This document shows positions 43,482 to 55,271 of a DNA stretch of 64,000 nucleotides, in pieces (positions within the stretch are counted from its first letter, which is position 1; every line of letters starts with the position of its first letter). Made by a program: the position numbers and the translations under genes. This DNA comes from Nocardioides marinisabuli (lineage in GTDB: Bacteria > Actinomycetota > Actinomycetes > Propionibacteriales > Nocardioidaceae): contig NZ_CP059163.1 in the NCBI RefSeq assembly GCF_013466785.1, positions 62,001 through 126,000 of the forward strand, written 5' to 3'. The notes under the pieces were generated by a model. It saw only the letters and a list, made by a program, of their open reading frames with translations, ran no database searches and was not told the DNA's origin.

Positions 43482-44435
43482 TCAGCCCTTGCGCTGGTTG
43501 ATCTTCTCGGTGGCGGCCGGGAGCACGTTGTGCAGGTCGCCGACGACGCCGAAGTCCACGAGCTCGAAGATCGGGGCCTCCTCGTCCTTGTTGACCGCGA
43601 CGATCGTCTTCGAGGTCTGCATGCCGGCGCGGTGCTGGATCGCACCGGAGATGCCGTTGGCCACGTAGAGCTGCGGCGAGACGACCTTGCCGGTCTGGCC
43701 GACCTGGAAGCTGTGCGGCATCCAGCCGGAGTCGACGGCGGCACGCGAGGCACCGACCGCGGCGCCGAGCGCGTCGGCCAGGCCCTCGATCGGGGCGAAG
43801 TCGCCACCGGTGCCACGACCGCCCGAGACCACGATCGCGGCCTCGGTCAGCTCGGGGCGGCCCGAGGCCTTGCGCGGCTGGGCGGCCACGATCTGGGCCT
43901 TCTTGGCCGAGTCGGAGATCGTCGCGGCGAACTGCTCGACGGTGCCGGCACCGGCGGTCTCCTCGGGCGCGGCCGAGTTGGGCTTGACCGTGATGATCGG
44001 GGTGCCGTGGGTGACCTTCGCCTTGACGGTGTAGCTGCCGGCGAAGACCGACTGGGTGGTCACGCCACCCTCCTCGACGTCGACGGCGTCGGTGATCAGG
44101 CCCGAGCCGGTCTTGATCGCCAGGCGGGCCGCCACCTCCTTGCCCTCGTAGCCGGAGACCAGGAGCACCGCGGCGGGGCTGGTCTTCTCGACCAGCTGCT
44201 GCAGGGCCTCGGCCTTGGGGGCCACCAGGTAGCCCTTGATCTCCGCGTCGTCGACGACGTAGATCTTCTCGGCCCCGAAGGCCGTGAGCTTCTCGGCCGC
44301 GGCCGAGGCCGCCTCCGAGCCGCCGAAGACGACGGCGCTGGGCTCGCCGAGGCGCTTGGCCAGGGCGAGGAGCTCGAAGGTGGGCTTCTTGACTGCGCCG
44401 TCGACGTGGTCGACGACAACCAGGACTTCAGACAT
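43482..44435 (-). CDS. etfA: Electron transfer flavoprotein alpha subunit
   Basis: The 317-aa protein has an N-terminal ETF domain ([22 protein letters not shown]) and a C-terminal FAD-binding domain with [60 protein letters not shown] and [22 protein letters not shown]. It pairs with EtfB to pass electrons from acyl-CoA dehydrogenases to the quinone pool. GAGGAG precedes ATG 44435, 12 bp after etfB. Confidence 0.96.
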   Translation of the reverse strand: MSEVLVVVDHVDGAVKKPTFELLALAKRLGEPSAVVFGGSEAASAAAEKLTAFGAEKIYVVDDAEIKGYLVAPKAEALQQLVEKTSPAAVLLVSGYEGKEVAARLAIKTGSGLITDAVDVEEGGVTTQSVFAGSYTVKAKVTHGTPIITVKPNSAAPEETAGAGTVEQFAATISDSAKKAQIVAAQPRKASGRPELTEAAIVVSGGRGTGGDFAPIEGLADALGAAVGASRAAVDSGWMPHSFQVGQTGKVVSPQLYVANGISGAIQHRAGMQTSKTIVAVNKDEEAPIFELVDFGVVGDLHNVLPAATEKINQRKG

Positions 44436-44447
44436 CTCGGACGCTCC

Positions 44448-45245
44448 TCAGATGAACTTCTTGGAGGCGAGGAAGCCGGTGAGCGCCTCGGCGCCCGACC
44501 CGTCCTCGTCGGTGACGATCTCGCCGGCGGTGCGCGGCGGGCGGGCGGCGGTCTCCTCGACCTGCGACCACGCCACGGACAGACCGACCTGGTCGGCCTC
44601 GACGCCGATGTCGGCCAGCGACCAGGTCTCCATCGGCTTCTTCTTGGCCGCCATGATCCCCTTGAAGGAGGGGTAGCGGGCCTCGCCGGTCTGGTCGGTG
44701 ACCGAGAGCACCAGCGGCATCGTCGCGCCGATGACCTCGGTGGCGGTGTCGCCGTCGCGCTTGATCCGCACCTGGTCGCCCTGGGCCTCGATGACCGAGG
44801 CGAAGGTGACCTGGGGCAGGTCGAGACGCTCGGCCAGCATGGCCGGGACGACCGAGCCGGAGGCGTCGGTCGAGGCCATGCCGCACATGACGAGGTCGAC
44901 GGGCTTCTCGGCGCCGGCCTTCTCGACGGCCTTGGCCAGCACCAGCGACGTGGCGATGTAGTCGGAGCCGGCGATGGCCTCGTCGGAGACGTGGATGCCC
45001 TTGTCGGCACCCATCTGCAGTGCCTTGCGCACGGCGTCGACGGCCTTCTCGGGGCCCACGCACAGCGCGGTCACCTCGGTGTCGTCGCCGGCCTTCTCCT
45101 TCAGCTGCAGCGCCTGCTCGACGGCGTACTCGTCGAGCTCGGACAGCAGGCCGTCGACGCCCACGCGGTCGACGGTGTTGTCCGACTCGAACTGGCGGTC
45201 GGCGGTGGCATCGGGCACGTACTTCACACAGACAACAATGTTCAT
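44448..45245 (-). CDS. etfB: Electron transfer flavoprotein beta subunit
   Basis: The 265-aa partner of EtfA starts MNIVVCVKYVPDATADRQF, with the AMP-binding-type VTALCVGPEKAVDAVRKALQMGADKGIHV and the conserved MCGMASTDASGSVVPAMLAERL. It is first in the etfBA operon. AGGAGGGG occurs upstream of the ATG though at long spacing. A palindromic site lies about 110 bp upstream (45354-45372). Confidence 0.95.
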   Translation of the reverse strand: MNIVVCVKYVPDATADRQFESDNTVDRVGVDGLLSELDEYAVEQALQLKEKAGDDTEVTALCVGPEKAVDAVRKALQMGADKGIHVSDEAIAGSDYIATSLVLAKAVEKAGAEKPVDLVMCGMASTDASGSVVPAMLAERLDLPQVTFASVIEAQGDQVRIKRDGDTATEVIGATMPLVLSVTDQTGEARYPSFKGIMAAKKKPMETWSLADIGVEADQVGLSVAWSQVEETAARPPRTAGEIVTDEDGSGAEALTGFLASKKFI

Positions 45246-45353
45246 GGGATCTGGCCCGGTCAGGGCCCCTCCTGTGCACTCGGTGGTCTCGGCGAGGTTA
45301 CCCGCGAGTCGGGGGTCCGCGGTACAGCGTCCGCGGTTGGGTATCTCACATGT

Positions 45354-45372
45354 GTGACAGCGGCGCTGTCAC
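45354..45372. promoter_or_regulatory. Candidate operator upstream of etfBA
   Basis: GTGACAGC-GGC-GCTGTCAC is a perfect 8-bp inverted repeat, directly adjoining CACATGTG (45347-45354). It lies upstream of etfB and just after the 3' end of the next gene, fitting a dimeric regulator of electron-transfer or fatty-acid genes. The regulator is not identifiable from here. Confidence 0.45.
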
Positions 45373-45399
45373 GGTCGGGCCGGCTGCTGGGCCGGTGGG

Positions 45400-45798
45400 T
45401 CAGGGCTTGACGACGCGCTCCACGAGGCGGCCGACGACCAGGTAGGCCACCGCCCCGAGGCCCCAGTTGAACAGCGCGTTCTTGGTCTCGGCGTTGGAGC
45501 CGTCGAACTCGCGGATGCCGTTCTCGCGGGAGAAGACGCCCAGGTCGACGCCGTCGGCGAGGTCGAGCACGAAGGAGACCAGGCCGTTGTCGCGGTTGGC
45601 GTCGATCGCGATCAGCAGTGCCCCCACGGCCAGCACCATCGCGAGCAGCACGAAGACCGCCCACAGGGCGGTGGCCACCTTGGCGCGCACCACCGCGGTG
45701 CTCGTGCCCCCGCGTCCGCGCTTGGCGGGCGCGGCCGCCGCGGTCGTGGTGTCCTGCTCGGCCACCTCGGCGCTCTTCTTCGATCTCTTCAGTGCCAC
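45400..45798 (-). CDS. Hypothetical membrane protein
   Basis: The 132-aa protein has a basic, Ala-rich cytosolic N-terminus (about 1-38), a long hydrophobic helix (ATALWAVFVLLAMVLAVGALLIAI, about 42-65), a polar loop with GVDLGVFSRENGIREFDGSNAETKNAL, and a second helix (LGAVAYLVVGRLVERVV). This pattern, with a short extracytoplasmic loop, recurs in actinobacterial proteins of unknown role. It lies between ech and etfB on the same strand, with 31 bp to the ech stop. Confidence 0.7.
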   Translation of the reverse strand: MALKRSKKSAEVAEQDTTTAAAAPAKRGRGGTSTAVVRAKVATALWAVFVLLAMVLAVGALLIAIDANRDNGLVSFVLDLADGVDLGVFSRENGIREFDGSNAETKNALFNWGLGAVAYLVVGRLVERVVKP

Positions 45799-45829
45799 GC
45801 GGCGCTCCTTGGAGGTCCGACCCTGACGC

Positions 45830-46618
45830 TCAGCTCCCGGTGAACTGAGCCTTGCCCGGTCCGTTCTCGACGAAGGATGACATACCGACGGTCCGGTCCC
45901 GGGTGGCGAACAGCGACGCGAACTGCATCCGCTCGATCTCCAGGCCCGTCTCGAGGTCGACCTCGAGGCCGCGGTCGATGCACTCCTTGGCCGCGCGCAC
46001 GGCGTACGACGCCGCGCCGGCGAACTGGCGCGCCCAGGCAGTCGCCTCCTCCAGGACGCTCTCGTCGGGCACCACCTTGTCGACCAGGCCGATGGCCAGC
46101 GCCTCGTCGGCCTTCACGAAGCGGCCGGTGAAGATGATGTCCTTGGCCTTGCTGGGCCCGACCAGGCGCGAGAGCCGCTGGGTGCCGCCGGCGCCGGGGA
46201 TGATGCCGAGCAGCACCTCGGGCTGGCCCATCACGGTGCGCTCCCCCGCGACCCGGATGTCGGCGGCCAGCGCGAGCTCGCAGCCGCCGCCGAGGGCGTA
46301 GCCGTTGACGGCCGCGACCACCGGCTTGGGGATGCGCGCCACCGCGGTGACCGCGGCCTGCAGCGGCCCGGAGCGCTTGACCATGTCGGTGTGCGACATG
46401 CCGGCCATCTCCTTGACGTCGTTGCCGGCCGCGAAGACCCGCTCGCCGCCGGTCAGCACGACGGCCTTGACGTCGTCGCGCTCGACGACCTCGGCCACCA
46501 CCGCGGTGAGCTCCTGCTGCACCTGGATGGAGATGGCGTTCATCTTCGGGCGGTCCAGGCGGATGGTGGCGACGCCGTCGGCCACCTCGAGACGCACGAA
46601 CTCGGCTTGGTCGGCCAC
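45830..46618 (-). CDS. Enoyl-CoA hydratase/isomerase family protein
   Basis: The 262-aa crotonase has the CoA-binding and oxyanion segments VFAAGNDVKEMAGMS and VVAAVNGYALGGGCELALAADIRV. The catalytic Glu positions are in MGQPEVLLGIIPGAGGTQRLSRLVG; both glutamate-region motifs resemble true hydratases (EchA8/PaaF-like). It hydrates 2-enoyl-CoA in beta-oxidation, consistent with etfBA nearby. GTG 46618 has AGAGAGG about 8 nt upstream. It is divergent from glgX. Confidence 0.9.
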   Translation of the reverse strand: MADQAEFVRLEVADGVATIRLDRPKMNAISIQVQQELTAVVAEVVERDDVKAVVLTGGERVFAAGNDVKEMAGMSHTDMVKRSGPLQAAVTAVARIPKPVVAAVNGYALGGGCELALAADIRVAGERTVMGQPEVLLGIIPGAGGTQRLSRLVGPSKAKDIIFTGRFVKADEALAIGLVDKVVPDESVLEEATAWARQFAGAASYAVRAAKECIDRGLEVDLETGLEIERMQFASLFATRDRTVGMSSFVENGPGKAQFTGS

Positions 46619-46715
46619 GGGCACAACCTCTCTGGTCGGTGAGGATCGATGCTGTGCGCGGTGCGCACCCGGGCATCGTGCCACTGGCGCGACCGGTGCT
46701 GGGAGACTGGTGCGT

Positions 46716-48899
<2,184 letters not shown>

Positions 48900-48905
48900 C
48901 GGCGG

Positions 48906-48951
48906 GTCGTGCCCCCGGGCGTGGTCCGGCGACCACGCCCGGGGGCACGAC
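48906..48951. terminator. Bidirectional terminator between glgX and glgP
   Basis: This is a perfect 21-bp inverted repeat, arms GTCGTGCCCCCGGGCGTGGTC and complement, with a 4-nt CGGC loop, in the 55-bp gap between convergent genes. It has no T-run, as is usual in high-GC actinobacteria. Confidence 0.85.
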
Positions 48952-48954
48952 TCG

Positions 48955-51558
48955 TCAGAGCGGCAGCGCGACGACGCCGAGCTCGGCGTCGGAGGCCAGC
49001 AGCGGGTGCTGCGGCAGCACCCGCACGGTGTAGCCGAACGCCCCGGCGTGGGCCAGCGACACGTCGCCGTCGAAGCGGAAGCGCCCGCCGCCGTAGGTCT
49101 CGGCGAGCGCGAGCTCCGCGCGCTCGGCGTCGAGGATCGCGTCGTCGGCGTCGGCGCGGCCGTGCACCAGCTGCACGGTGACGTCGTCCGGGTCCAGCTC
49201 GCCCAGCGAGACGAAGGCCCGCGCCGAGAGCACCGAGCCGACCTCGGGCGAGTCGCCCACGCCGCTGCTCTCGACGTGCTCGACGCGCACCGAGGGCCAG
49301 GCGGCCAGCACCCGGCGCTTCCAGGCCGCCAGCTCGACGGCACCCGCGTAGTCGCTGTTGAGCGCGCGGGCGTGGCCGGTCGCGGGCGCGTAGAGCTCGC
49401 GCACGTAGTCGCGCACCATCCGGGTCGCGAGCACCTTAGGGCCCAGCGACCTCAGCGTGTGGCGCAGCATCTCGACCCAGCCGGTCGGCACGCCCGCCTC
49501 GTCGACGTCGTAGAAGCGCGGTGCGACCTGGTTCTCCAGCAGGTCGTAGAGCGCCGAGGCCTCGAGGTCGTCGCGGCGGTCGGCGTCGTCGAGCCCGTCG
49601 GCCGACGGGATCGCCCAGCCGTTGCCGCCGTCGTACCACTCGTCCCACCAGCCGTCGAGGATGGAGAGGTTGAGGCCGCCGTTGAGCGCGGCCTTCATGC
49701 CCGAGGTGCCGCAGGCCTCGTAGGGCCGCAGCGGGTTGTTGAGCCACACGTCGCAGCCGGGGTAGAGCGGCTGGGCCATCGCGATGTCGTAGTTGGGCAG
49801 GAAGACGATGCGGTGACGCACCTCGGGGTCGTCGGCGAAGCGCACCATCTCCTGGATCAGCCGCTTGCCGCCGTCGTCGGCGGGGTGCGACTTGCCGGCG
49901 ATGACCAGCTGCACCGGCCGCTCGGGGTCGAGCAGCAGCCGCTTGAGGCGCGCGGGGTCGCGCAGCATCAGCGTGAGGCGCTTGTACGACGGCACCCGGC
50001 GCGCGAAGCCGATGGTCAGCACGTCGGGGTCCAGCGCGGAGTCGATCCAGCCGAGCTCGGCCGGGGCCGCGCCCCGCTCGACCCACGAGCGGGCCAGGCG
50101 GGCCCGGGCGTCCTGCACCAGGCGCAGGCGCAGCTCGCGCTTGACCGCCCACATGCGCCCGGCGTCGACGGTGTCGGCGGCGGCGAAGAACGCACCGGTG
50201 TCGTCGGAGTCGGGGTCGGCCCCGTCGGCCAGCCCGAAGACCTCGCGCGCCACCCAGGTCGGGGCGTGCACCCCGTTGGTGATCGAGGTGATCGGCACCT
50301 CGGCCTCGTCGAAGGCCGGCCACAGGCCCTGGAACATGCCGCGGGAGACCTGCCCGTGCAGCAGCGAGACGCCGTTGGCCCGCTGGGCCAGCCGGAAGCC
50401 CATCACGGCCATGTTGAAGACGCCGCTGTCGCCGCCGGCGTAGTCCTCGGCGCCCAGCGCCAGGATCCGCTCGAGCGGGACGCCCGGGGTGGCGCCGGCC
50501 TCGCTGAAGTACTGCTCGACCAGGGTGCGGTCGAAGCGGTCGATGCCGGCGGGCACCGGGGTGTGGGTGGTGAAGACGGTGGAGGCCCGGCCGACCTCGA
50601 GGGCGGTGTCGAAGTCGAGCCCGGGCCCGTCGGCCGCAGCGGTCAGCTCGCGGATCCGCTCCAGGCCCAGGAAGCCCGCGTGGCCCTCGTTGGTGTGGAA
50701 GACCTCCGGCTCGGGGTGCCCGGTCAGCCGCGAGAAGACCCGCAGCGCACGCACGCCGCCGACGCCGAGCAGCAGCTCCTGGCGCAGGCGGTGCTCGGAG
50801 GTGCCGCCGTACAGGCGGTCGGTGACGTCGACGTAGTGCTCGGGGTTGCCCTCGACGTCGGTGTCGAGCATCAGCAGCGGCACCCGGCCCACCGCGGCGA
50901 CCCAGATGCGCGCGACGAGGTCGGGCCCGCCGGGCATCGCGATCGAGATGGTGGCCGCGGCGCCGTTCTCCTCGCGCAGTAGCGAGATCGGCAGCTCGTC
51001 GGGGTCCAGGACGGGGTAGGTCTCCTGCTGCCAGCCCTCGCGCGAGAGCGACTGGCGGAAGTAGCCGTGGCGGTAGAGCAGCCCGACACCGATGATCGGC
51101 ACGCCCAGGTCGCTGGCGGCCTTGAGGTGGTCGCCGGCCAGGATGCCGAGGCCGCCGGAGTACTGCGGCAGCACCGCGGTGATGCCGAACTCCGGGGAGA
51201 AGTAGCCGATCGCGCGGGGCGCGGCCCCGCCGGTGGGCCCGGTCAGGGTGCCGGCGGCGACGCGCTTCTGGTACCACCGCTCCCCCTCGACGTACGCCGC
51301 CAGGTCGGCACGCGCCGCCTCGAGCCGCGCCACGAACGACGCGTCGGCGGCCAGCTCGTCGAGCCGCTCGGCGCCGACCGAGGCCAGCAGGCGCACCGGG
51401 TCGTGCCCGGTCGACTCCCACAGCTCGGCGTCGACGGCCGCGAAGACGTCCTGGGTCGGCGGGTGCCAGGACCAGCGCAGGTTGCCGGCCAGCTCGCTGA
51501 GGGCGCCCAGGCGGGCGGGGAGGACGGGGTGGACGGTGAATCGTCGGATCGCGCGCAC
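48955..51558 (-). CDS. glgP: Alpha-glucan phosphorylase
   Basis: The 867-aa protein is of the shorter Thermotoga/actinobacterial GT35 type: YFSPEFGITAVLPQYSGGLGILAGDHLK near residue 120, VFHTNEGHAGFLGLERI, VFTTHTPVPAGIDRF, ITNGVHAPTW and the PLP-binding region YEACGTSGMKAALNGGLNLSILDG. It releases glucose-1-phosphate from alpha-1,4 chains. GTG 51558 has TAGCGT (51565-51570, reverse) 6 nt upstream, suggesting a leaderless mRNA. Confidence 0.95.
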   Translation of the reverse strand: MRAIRRFTVHPVLPARLGALSELAGNLRWSWHPPTQDVFAAVDAELWESTGHDPVRLLASVGAERLDELAADASFVARLEAARADLAAYVEGERWYQKRVAAGTLTGPTGGAAPRAIGYFSPEFGITAVLPQYSGGLGILAGDHLKAASDLGVPIIGVGLLYRHGYFRQSLSREGWQQETYPVLDPDELPISLLREENGAAATISIAMPGGPDLVARIWVAAVGRVPLLMLDTDVEGNPEHYVDVTDRLYGGTSEHRLRQELLLGVGGVRALRVFSRLTGHPEPEVFHTNEGHAGFLGLERIRELTAAADGPGLDFDTALEVGRASTVFTTHTPVPAGIDRFDRTLVEQYFSEAGATPGVPLERILALGAEDYAGGDSGVFNMAVMGFRLAQRANGVSLLHGQVSRGMFQGLWPAFDEAEVPITSITNGVHAPTWVAREVFGLADGADPDSDDTGAFFAAADTVDAGRMWAVKRELRLRLVQDARARLARSWVERGAAPAELGWIDSALDPDVLTIGFARRVPSYKRLTLMLRDPARLKRLLLDPERPVQLVIAGKSHPADDGGKRLIQEMVRFADDPEVRHRIVFLPNYDIAMAQPLYPGCDVWLNNPLRPYEACGTSGMKAALNGGLNLSILDGWWDEWYDGGNGWAIPSADGLDDADRRDDLEASALYDLLENQVAPRFYDVDEAGVPTGWVEMLRHTLRSLGPKVLATRMVRDYVRELYAPATGHARALNSDYAGAVELAAWKRRVLAAWPSVRVEHVESSGVGDSPEVGSVLSARAFVSLGELDPDDVTVQLVHGRADADDAILDAERAELALAETYGGGRFRFDGDVSLAHAGAFGYTVRVLPQHPLLASDAELGVVALPL

Positions 51559-51694
51559 CCGCTGACGCTAGCGCCTCGTGGAACGATCCAAAAAGCCTCT
51601 GCGCCGTATTTCTTCCCGGTCACGAACCTGTCACGGCGTCAGGTTCGTGGGCCACCACGCATAACCGCCGGCACCCGGTGGCGTTGAGAGGGCC

Positions 51695-54600
51695 ATGACC
51701 ACGAACCCCGTGCGCAGACGCCGCCGCAGGACGGCGGCGTTGGCCCTGGCGACCGCCACCTTGGTGCCCGGCCTCGCGCAGCTCCCCGCCCTCGCCACCA
51801 GCGGCCCTGCCGCCCCGAGCACCTTCTCCCTCGACGACGTCGTGACCATCGGCGACTCCGTGCCCGGTCTCTCCGACCTCGACGCGCGCGGCACCGCCCT
51901 GCCCACCCTGGCCCAGCGCCGGGTCGCCGACGCCCTGGGCGCCGTCAGCGTGCGGTGGAACGACTTCGGGACCCCCGCCTCGATCCTGCCCGCCGACGGG
52001 GTGCTGGCCCGCGCTGCCTTCCCGGGCGCCGGCGCGGCGAACGCCGAGAAGTCGGCGCGCGCCTGGCTCGAGGCCAACGCCGCCGTCTTCGGGATGGACG
52101 CCACCCAGATGCGCGGCCTCGAGCTGGTCAACACCCAGGAGCTCGCCGTCTACGACGACGCCCCGCACCCCGGGTACGCCGTGCTGCTGCGCCAGCGCTT
52201 CGGGGACCTCACCCCCGCCCTCGGCTCGATGGTGACCGTCGGGGTCGCGCGCGGCGAGATCGCCTACGTCTCCTCCTCGCTGGTGCGCTCCGGCACCGAG
52301 CTCGACGCCTCCGCGACGAAGCTCAGCCCCCAGCAGGGCTGGCTGGCCGCCGCCCGCAACGTGGGCCGCGACCTGACCGCCTCGGCCGTGGCCGACATCG
52401 TCCGCGACGTCACCGAGGACTGGACCGTGCTGACGGTGCCCGGCTTCGCCCAGCCGCAGCAGGTCCGCCTGCGCGCCCTGGCCAAGGCCGACGGCACCGT
52501 GCGCCCGGTGCTGGAGGCCAACGTCGTCGACAGCGACGCGGGCGACGCGTTCGCCTACACGCTGATGGTCGACGCCCTGACCGGCGAGGTGCTGCACCGC
52601 GAGAACAAGGTCGAGCACGACCAGGTCAACGACGTCTTCACCGGCGCCTTCACCGGCGACCAGTGCGGCCCCGTGCACGACTTCGAGCTGGCCGACGACA
52701 AGACCCGCACCATCAACGCGCTCGGCCTGAGCACCCCCGCCGACGACATCACCGTCAAGATCTTCGGCCCCGGCAAGGAGCTGCTCTTCACCCAGGACCT
52801 GCTCACCAGCCCCGAGCTGGCGACGTACTCCTCGGACAAGCTGAAGGCCGGCATCTACGGCGTGCAGGTCTGCCCCTTCGACTCCGCCTCCGCGGTGAGC
52901 GGCACCTACTCGCTGCTGCTCTCCACCAGCGACCAGGGCGCCCCGTCGACCGGCGGTCAGCTCTTCTCGCCGGCGTGGCGCTACTTCGCTGCCAACCCGG
53001 CGATGAGCTCGGTCAACAACGACTCGACGCCCACGAACTCGGTCATCGGCTGCTGGATCGCCGGTCCCGAGTGCACGCTGCCCAGCGGCCCCTTCAAGAA
53101 CGTGGCCGCCACCTACCCGTGGGACGCGCTGGACGCCACCGGCACGACGACCGCGACCACCGTCGGCAACAACGCCAACACCCACGAGGCGTGGGCCAGC
53201 CCGCTGACCCCCGGCGGCCTGCTGCAGGCCCCGGTCTCCCCCACGCGCCAGTACACCGGCGAGTTCACCGACGCCTGGAACAACTCCGGGTGCAGCCCCA
53301 GCGAGCTGGTGCCCGGCGGCAACGACATCGAGTTCTCGACGCAGAACCTCTTCGTCTCCCACAACCGGATGCACGACTACAGCTACTACCTGGGCTTCAC
53401 CGAAGCCAACTACAACCTGCAGCTCGAGAACTTCGGGCGCGGCGGTGTCGAGGGCGACCAGGAGATCGGCAACGTGCAGGCCGGCGCCCTCAGCGGCGGC
53501 CAGCCGACGTACCTGGGCCGTGACAACGCCAACCAGATCACCCTGCAGGACGGCGTGCCCGGCATCACCAACCAGTACCTCTTCCAGCCGATCGCGGGCG
53601 CGTTCTACGCCCCCTGCACCGACGGCGGGCTCGACATGGGCATCGTGGGCCACGAGTACACCCACGCCATCTCCAACCGCATGGTCGCCGGGCCCGACGA
53701 GGGCCTGACCTCCGCGCAGGGTGGCGCGATGGGCGAGTCGTGGGGCGACCTGGTCGCCGCGGAGTACCACTTCAGCCACGGCTACAAGAACGGCGGCAAC
53801 GTCTGGGCCGTCGGCGTCTACGCCACCGGCAACAAGCGCACCGCGATCCGCGACTACGCCATCAACAAGAACCCGCTGAACTACAGCAACGTCGGCTTCG
53901 ACACCACCGGCCAGCAGGTCCACGCCGACGGCGAGATCTGGAGCGGCACCCAGTGGTCGGTGCGCCAGGCCCTGGTGAAGAAGCACAACCGGCAGTTCCC
54001 CTACAAGGACAAGGCGCTGCAGCTGCGGTGCGCCCAGGCCACCGAGGACGCCAGCCCGCTGGCGCCCCAGTTCTGCCCCGGCAACCGCCGCTGGGTGCAG
54101 CTGATGTTCGACGCCTTCCTGCTCCAGCAGGGCGCCACCTCGATGCTCGACGCACGTGACGCGATGCTGGCCGCCGACCGGATGCGCTTCGGCGGCGAGG
54201 ACACCAAGGTGATGTGGAAGGCCTTCGCGCAGCGCGGCATGGGCAAGGACGCCTCGACGCCCGACGCCGACTCCGAGCACGTCAAGGGCGGCTTCGCCTC
54301 CCCGAAGCAGCGCAACGGCACGGTCACCTTCAAGGCCTCGCGCGGCGCCGGCAAGATCTACGTGGGCGACTACCAGGCCCGGGTCACCCCCGTCGCCGAC
54401 ACCTCGCCGAAGTCGAAGCTCGACGCCACCGTCTCGATGGTCCCCGGCACCTACCGGATGCTCTACACCTCCGGCAAGGGCGGCTTCAAGCGGTTCACGC
54501 TGCGGGTCAAGGCCGGCGAGCGCAAGACCGTGCGGCTGACCAAGCAGAAGAACCTGGCCGCGGCCGCGAACGGCGCGAAGGTCATCGACGCGACCCCCGG

Positions 54601-55156
54601 CTCGCTCAACACCGCCCACCTGATCGACGGCAAGGAGTCGACCAACTGGGGTGCCGTCACCGAGACCAACGTCGACGAGTCGAAGCCCTTCGTCTCCGTC
54701 GACCTGGCCAAGGGCACGCACACGATCCGTCGCGTGCAGGTCAGCGCCCTGCTGACCCCCGCGCCGGCCTCGGGCGACACGATCCCGCTGGCCACCGACG
54801 AGGACCCGGCCTCCGGCTCGCGCTTCACCGCGCTGCGCCGCTTCGCCATCGAGGTCTGCACCAGCGGCTGCGAGTCGGACAAGGCCACCTGGAAGCGCGT
54901 CTTCACCTCGAAGGCCGACGCCTTCCCGGCCGGGCGCCCCCGCCCGGTCGCGCCCGACCAGACGATGCGCTCCTTCAAGATCGGGAAGACCAGGGCCGCC
55001 GCGGTGCGCCTGGTGACCCTGGAGAACCAGTGCACCGGCACCCCGGGCTACTCCGGTGAGCAGGACAACGACCCGCTCAACGACACCGACTGCGCCACGG
55101 CCTCCGACCGCGGCACGATCGTGCACGCCTCGGAGCTGCAGGTCTTCTCCCGCTGA
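51695..55156 (+). CDS. Secreted M36 (fungalysin-type) zinc metallopeptidase with C-terminal discoidin-like domain
   Basis: The 1153-aa protein has a signal peptide (TAALALATATLVPGLAQLPALA), an FTP propeptide (about 110-330) and the zinc site GIVGHEYTHAISNRM near residue 650 (HExxH), with the third ligand in GAMGESWGDLVAAEYHF. A PA-like insertion is possible at 330-420 and an F5/8-type carbohydrate-binding domain at about 960-1150 (GSLNTAHLIDGKESTNWGAV). It probably digests extracellular protein. It lies between glgP and glgE without obvious link to glucan metabolism. A strong terminator follows. Confidence 0.92.
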   Translation: MTTNPVRRRRRRTAALALATATLVPGLAQLPALATSGPAAPSTFSLDDVVTIGDSVPGLSDLDARGTALPTLAQRRVADALGAVSVRWNDFGTPASILPADGVLARAAFPGAGAANAEKSARAWLEANAAVFGMDATQMRGLELVNTQELAVYDDAPHPGYAVLLRQRFGDLTPALGSMVTVGVARGEIAYVSSSLVRSGTELDASATKLSPQQGWLAAARNVGRDLTASAVADIVRDVTEDWTVLTVPGFAQPQQVRLRALAKADGTVRPVLEANVVDSDAGDAFAYTLMVDALTGEVLHRENKVEHDQVNDVFTGAFTGDQCGPVHDFELADDKTRTINALGLSTPADDITVKIFGPGKELLFTQDLLTSPELATYSSDKLKAGIYGVQVCPFDSASAVSGTYSLLLSTSDQGAPSTGGQLFSPAWRYFAANPAMSSVNNDSTPTNSVIGCWIAGPECTLPSGPFKNVAATYPWDALDATGTTTATTVGNNANTHEAWASPLTPGGLLQAPVSPTRQYTGEFTDAWNNSGCSPSELVPGGNDIEFSTQNLFVSHNRMHDYSYYLGFTEANYNLQLENFGRGGVEGDQEIGNVQAGALSGGQPTYLGRDNANQITLQDGVPGITNQYLFQPIAGAFYAPCTDGGLDMGIVGHEYTHAISNRMVAGPDEGLTSAQGGAMGESWGDLVAAEYHFSHGYKNGGNVWAVGVYATGNKRTAIRDYAINKNPLNYSNVGFDTTGQQVHADGEIWSGTQWSVRQALVKKHNRQFPYKDKALQLRCAQATEDASPLAPQFCPGNRRWVQLMFDAFLLQQGATSMLDARDAMLAADRMRFGGEDTKVMWKAFAQRGMGKDASTPDADSEHVKGGFASPKQRNGTVTFKASRGAGKIYVGDYQARVTPVADTSPKSKLDATVSMVPGTYRMLYTSGKGGFKRFTLRVKAGERKTVRLTKQKNLAAAANGAKVIDATPGSLNTAHLIDGKESTNWGAVTETNVDESKPFVSVDLAKGTHTIRRVQVSALLTPAPASGDTIPLATDEDPASGSRFTALRRFAIEVCTSGCESDKATWKRVFTSKADAFPAGRPRPVAPDQTMRSFKIGKTRAAAVRLVTLENQCTGTPGYSGEQDNDPLNDTDCATASDRGTIVHASELQVFSR

Positions 55157-55177
55157 CCCGACGCTCCACCGCACCAC

Positions 55178-55218
55178 CGCCGAGCCGGCTCGTTCGAACG
55201 AGCCGGCTCGGCGCTTTT
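55178..55218 (+). terminator. Terminator after M36 peptidase
   Basis: This is a perfect palindrome, arms CGCCGAGCCGGCTCGTTC and complement centred on TTCGAA, followed by TTTT. It begins 22 bp after the stop codon and is one of the few classical intrinsic terminators in the window. Confidence 0.9.
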
Positions 55219-55220
55219 CG

Positions 55221-55268
55221 TAGGTCGAGCAGCGAGGGCCGGAGGCTCGAGCGTCGCCGAGACCCCTT
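55221..55268. repeat. REP-like element (single copy related to the 206-bp array)
   Basis: GTAGGTCGAGCAGCGAGGGC then CGAGCGTCGCCGAGACCCC is the same core that opens each unit of the tandem array at 55729. Such GGTCGAGCAGCGAG...GAGACC elements are common between genes in Nocardioides-like genomes. Confidence 0.7.
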
Positions 55269-55271
55269 GAG

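Noticed and set aside
51620..55177. Long minus-strand open frame opposite the M36 peptidase
   Set aside because: It is a GC-driven shadow; Gly/Val/Arg-rich with no motif.
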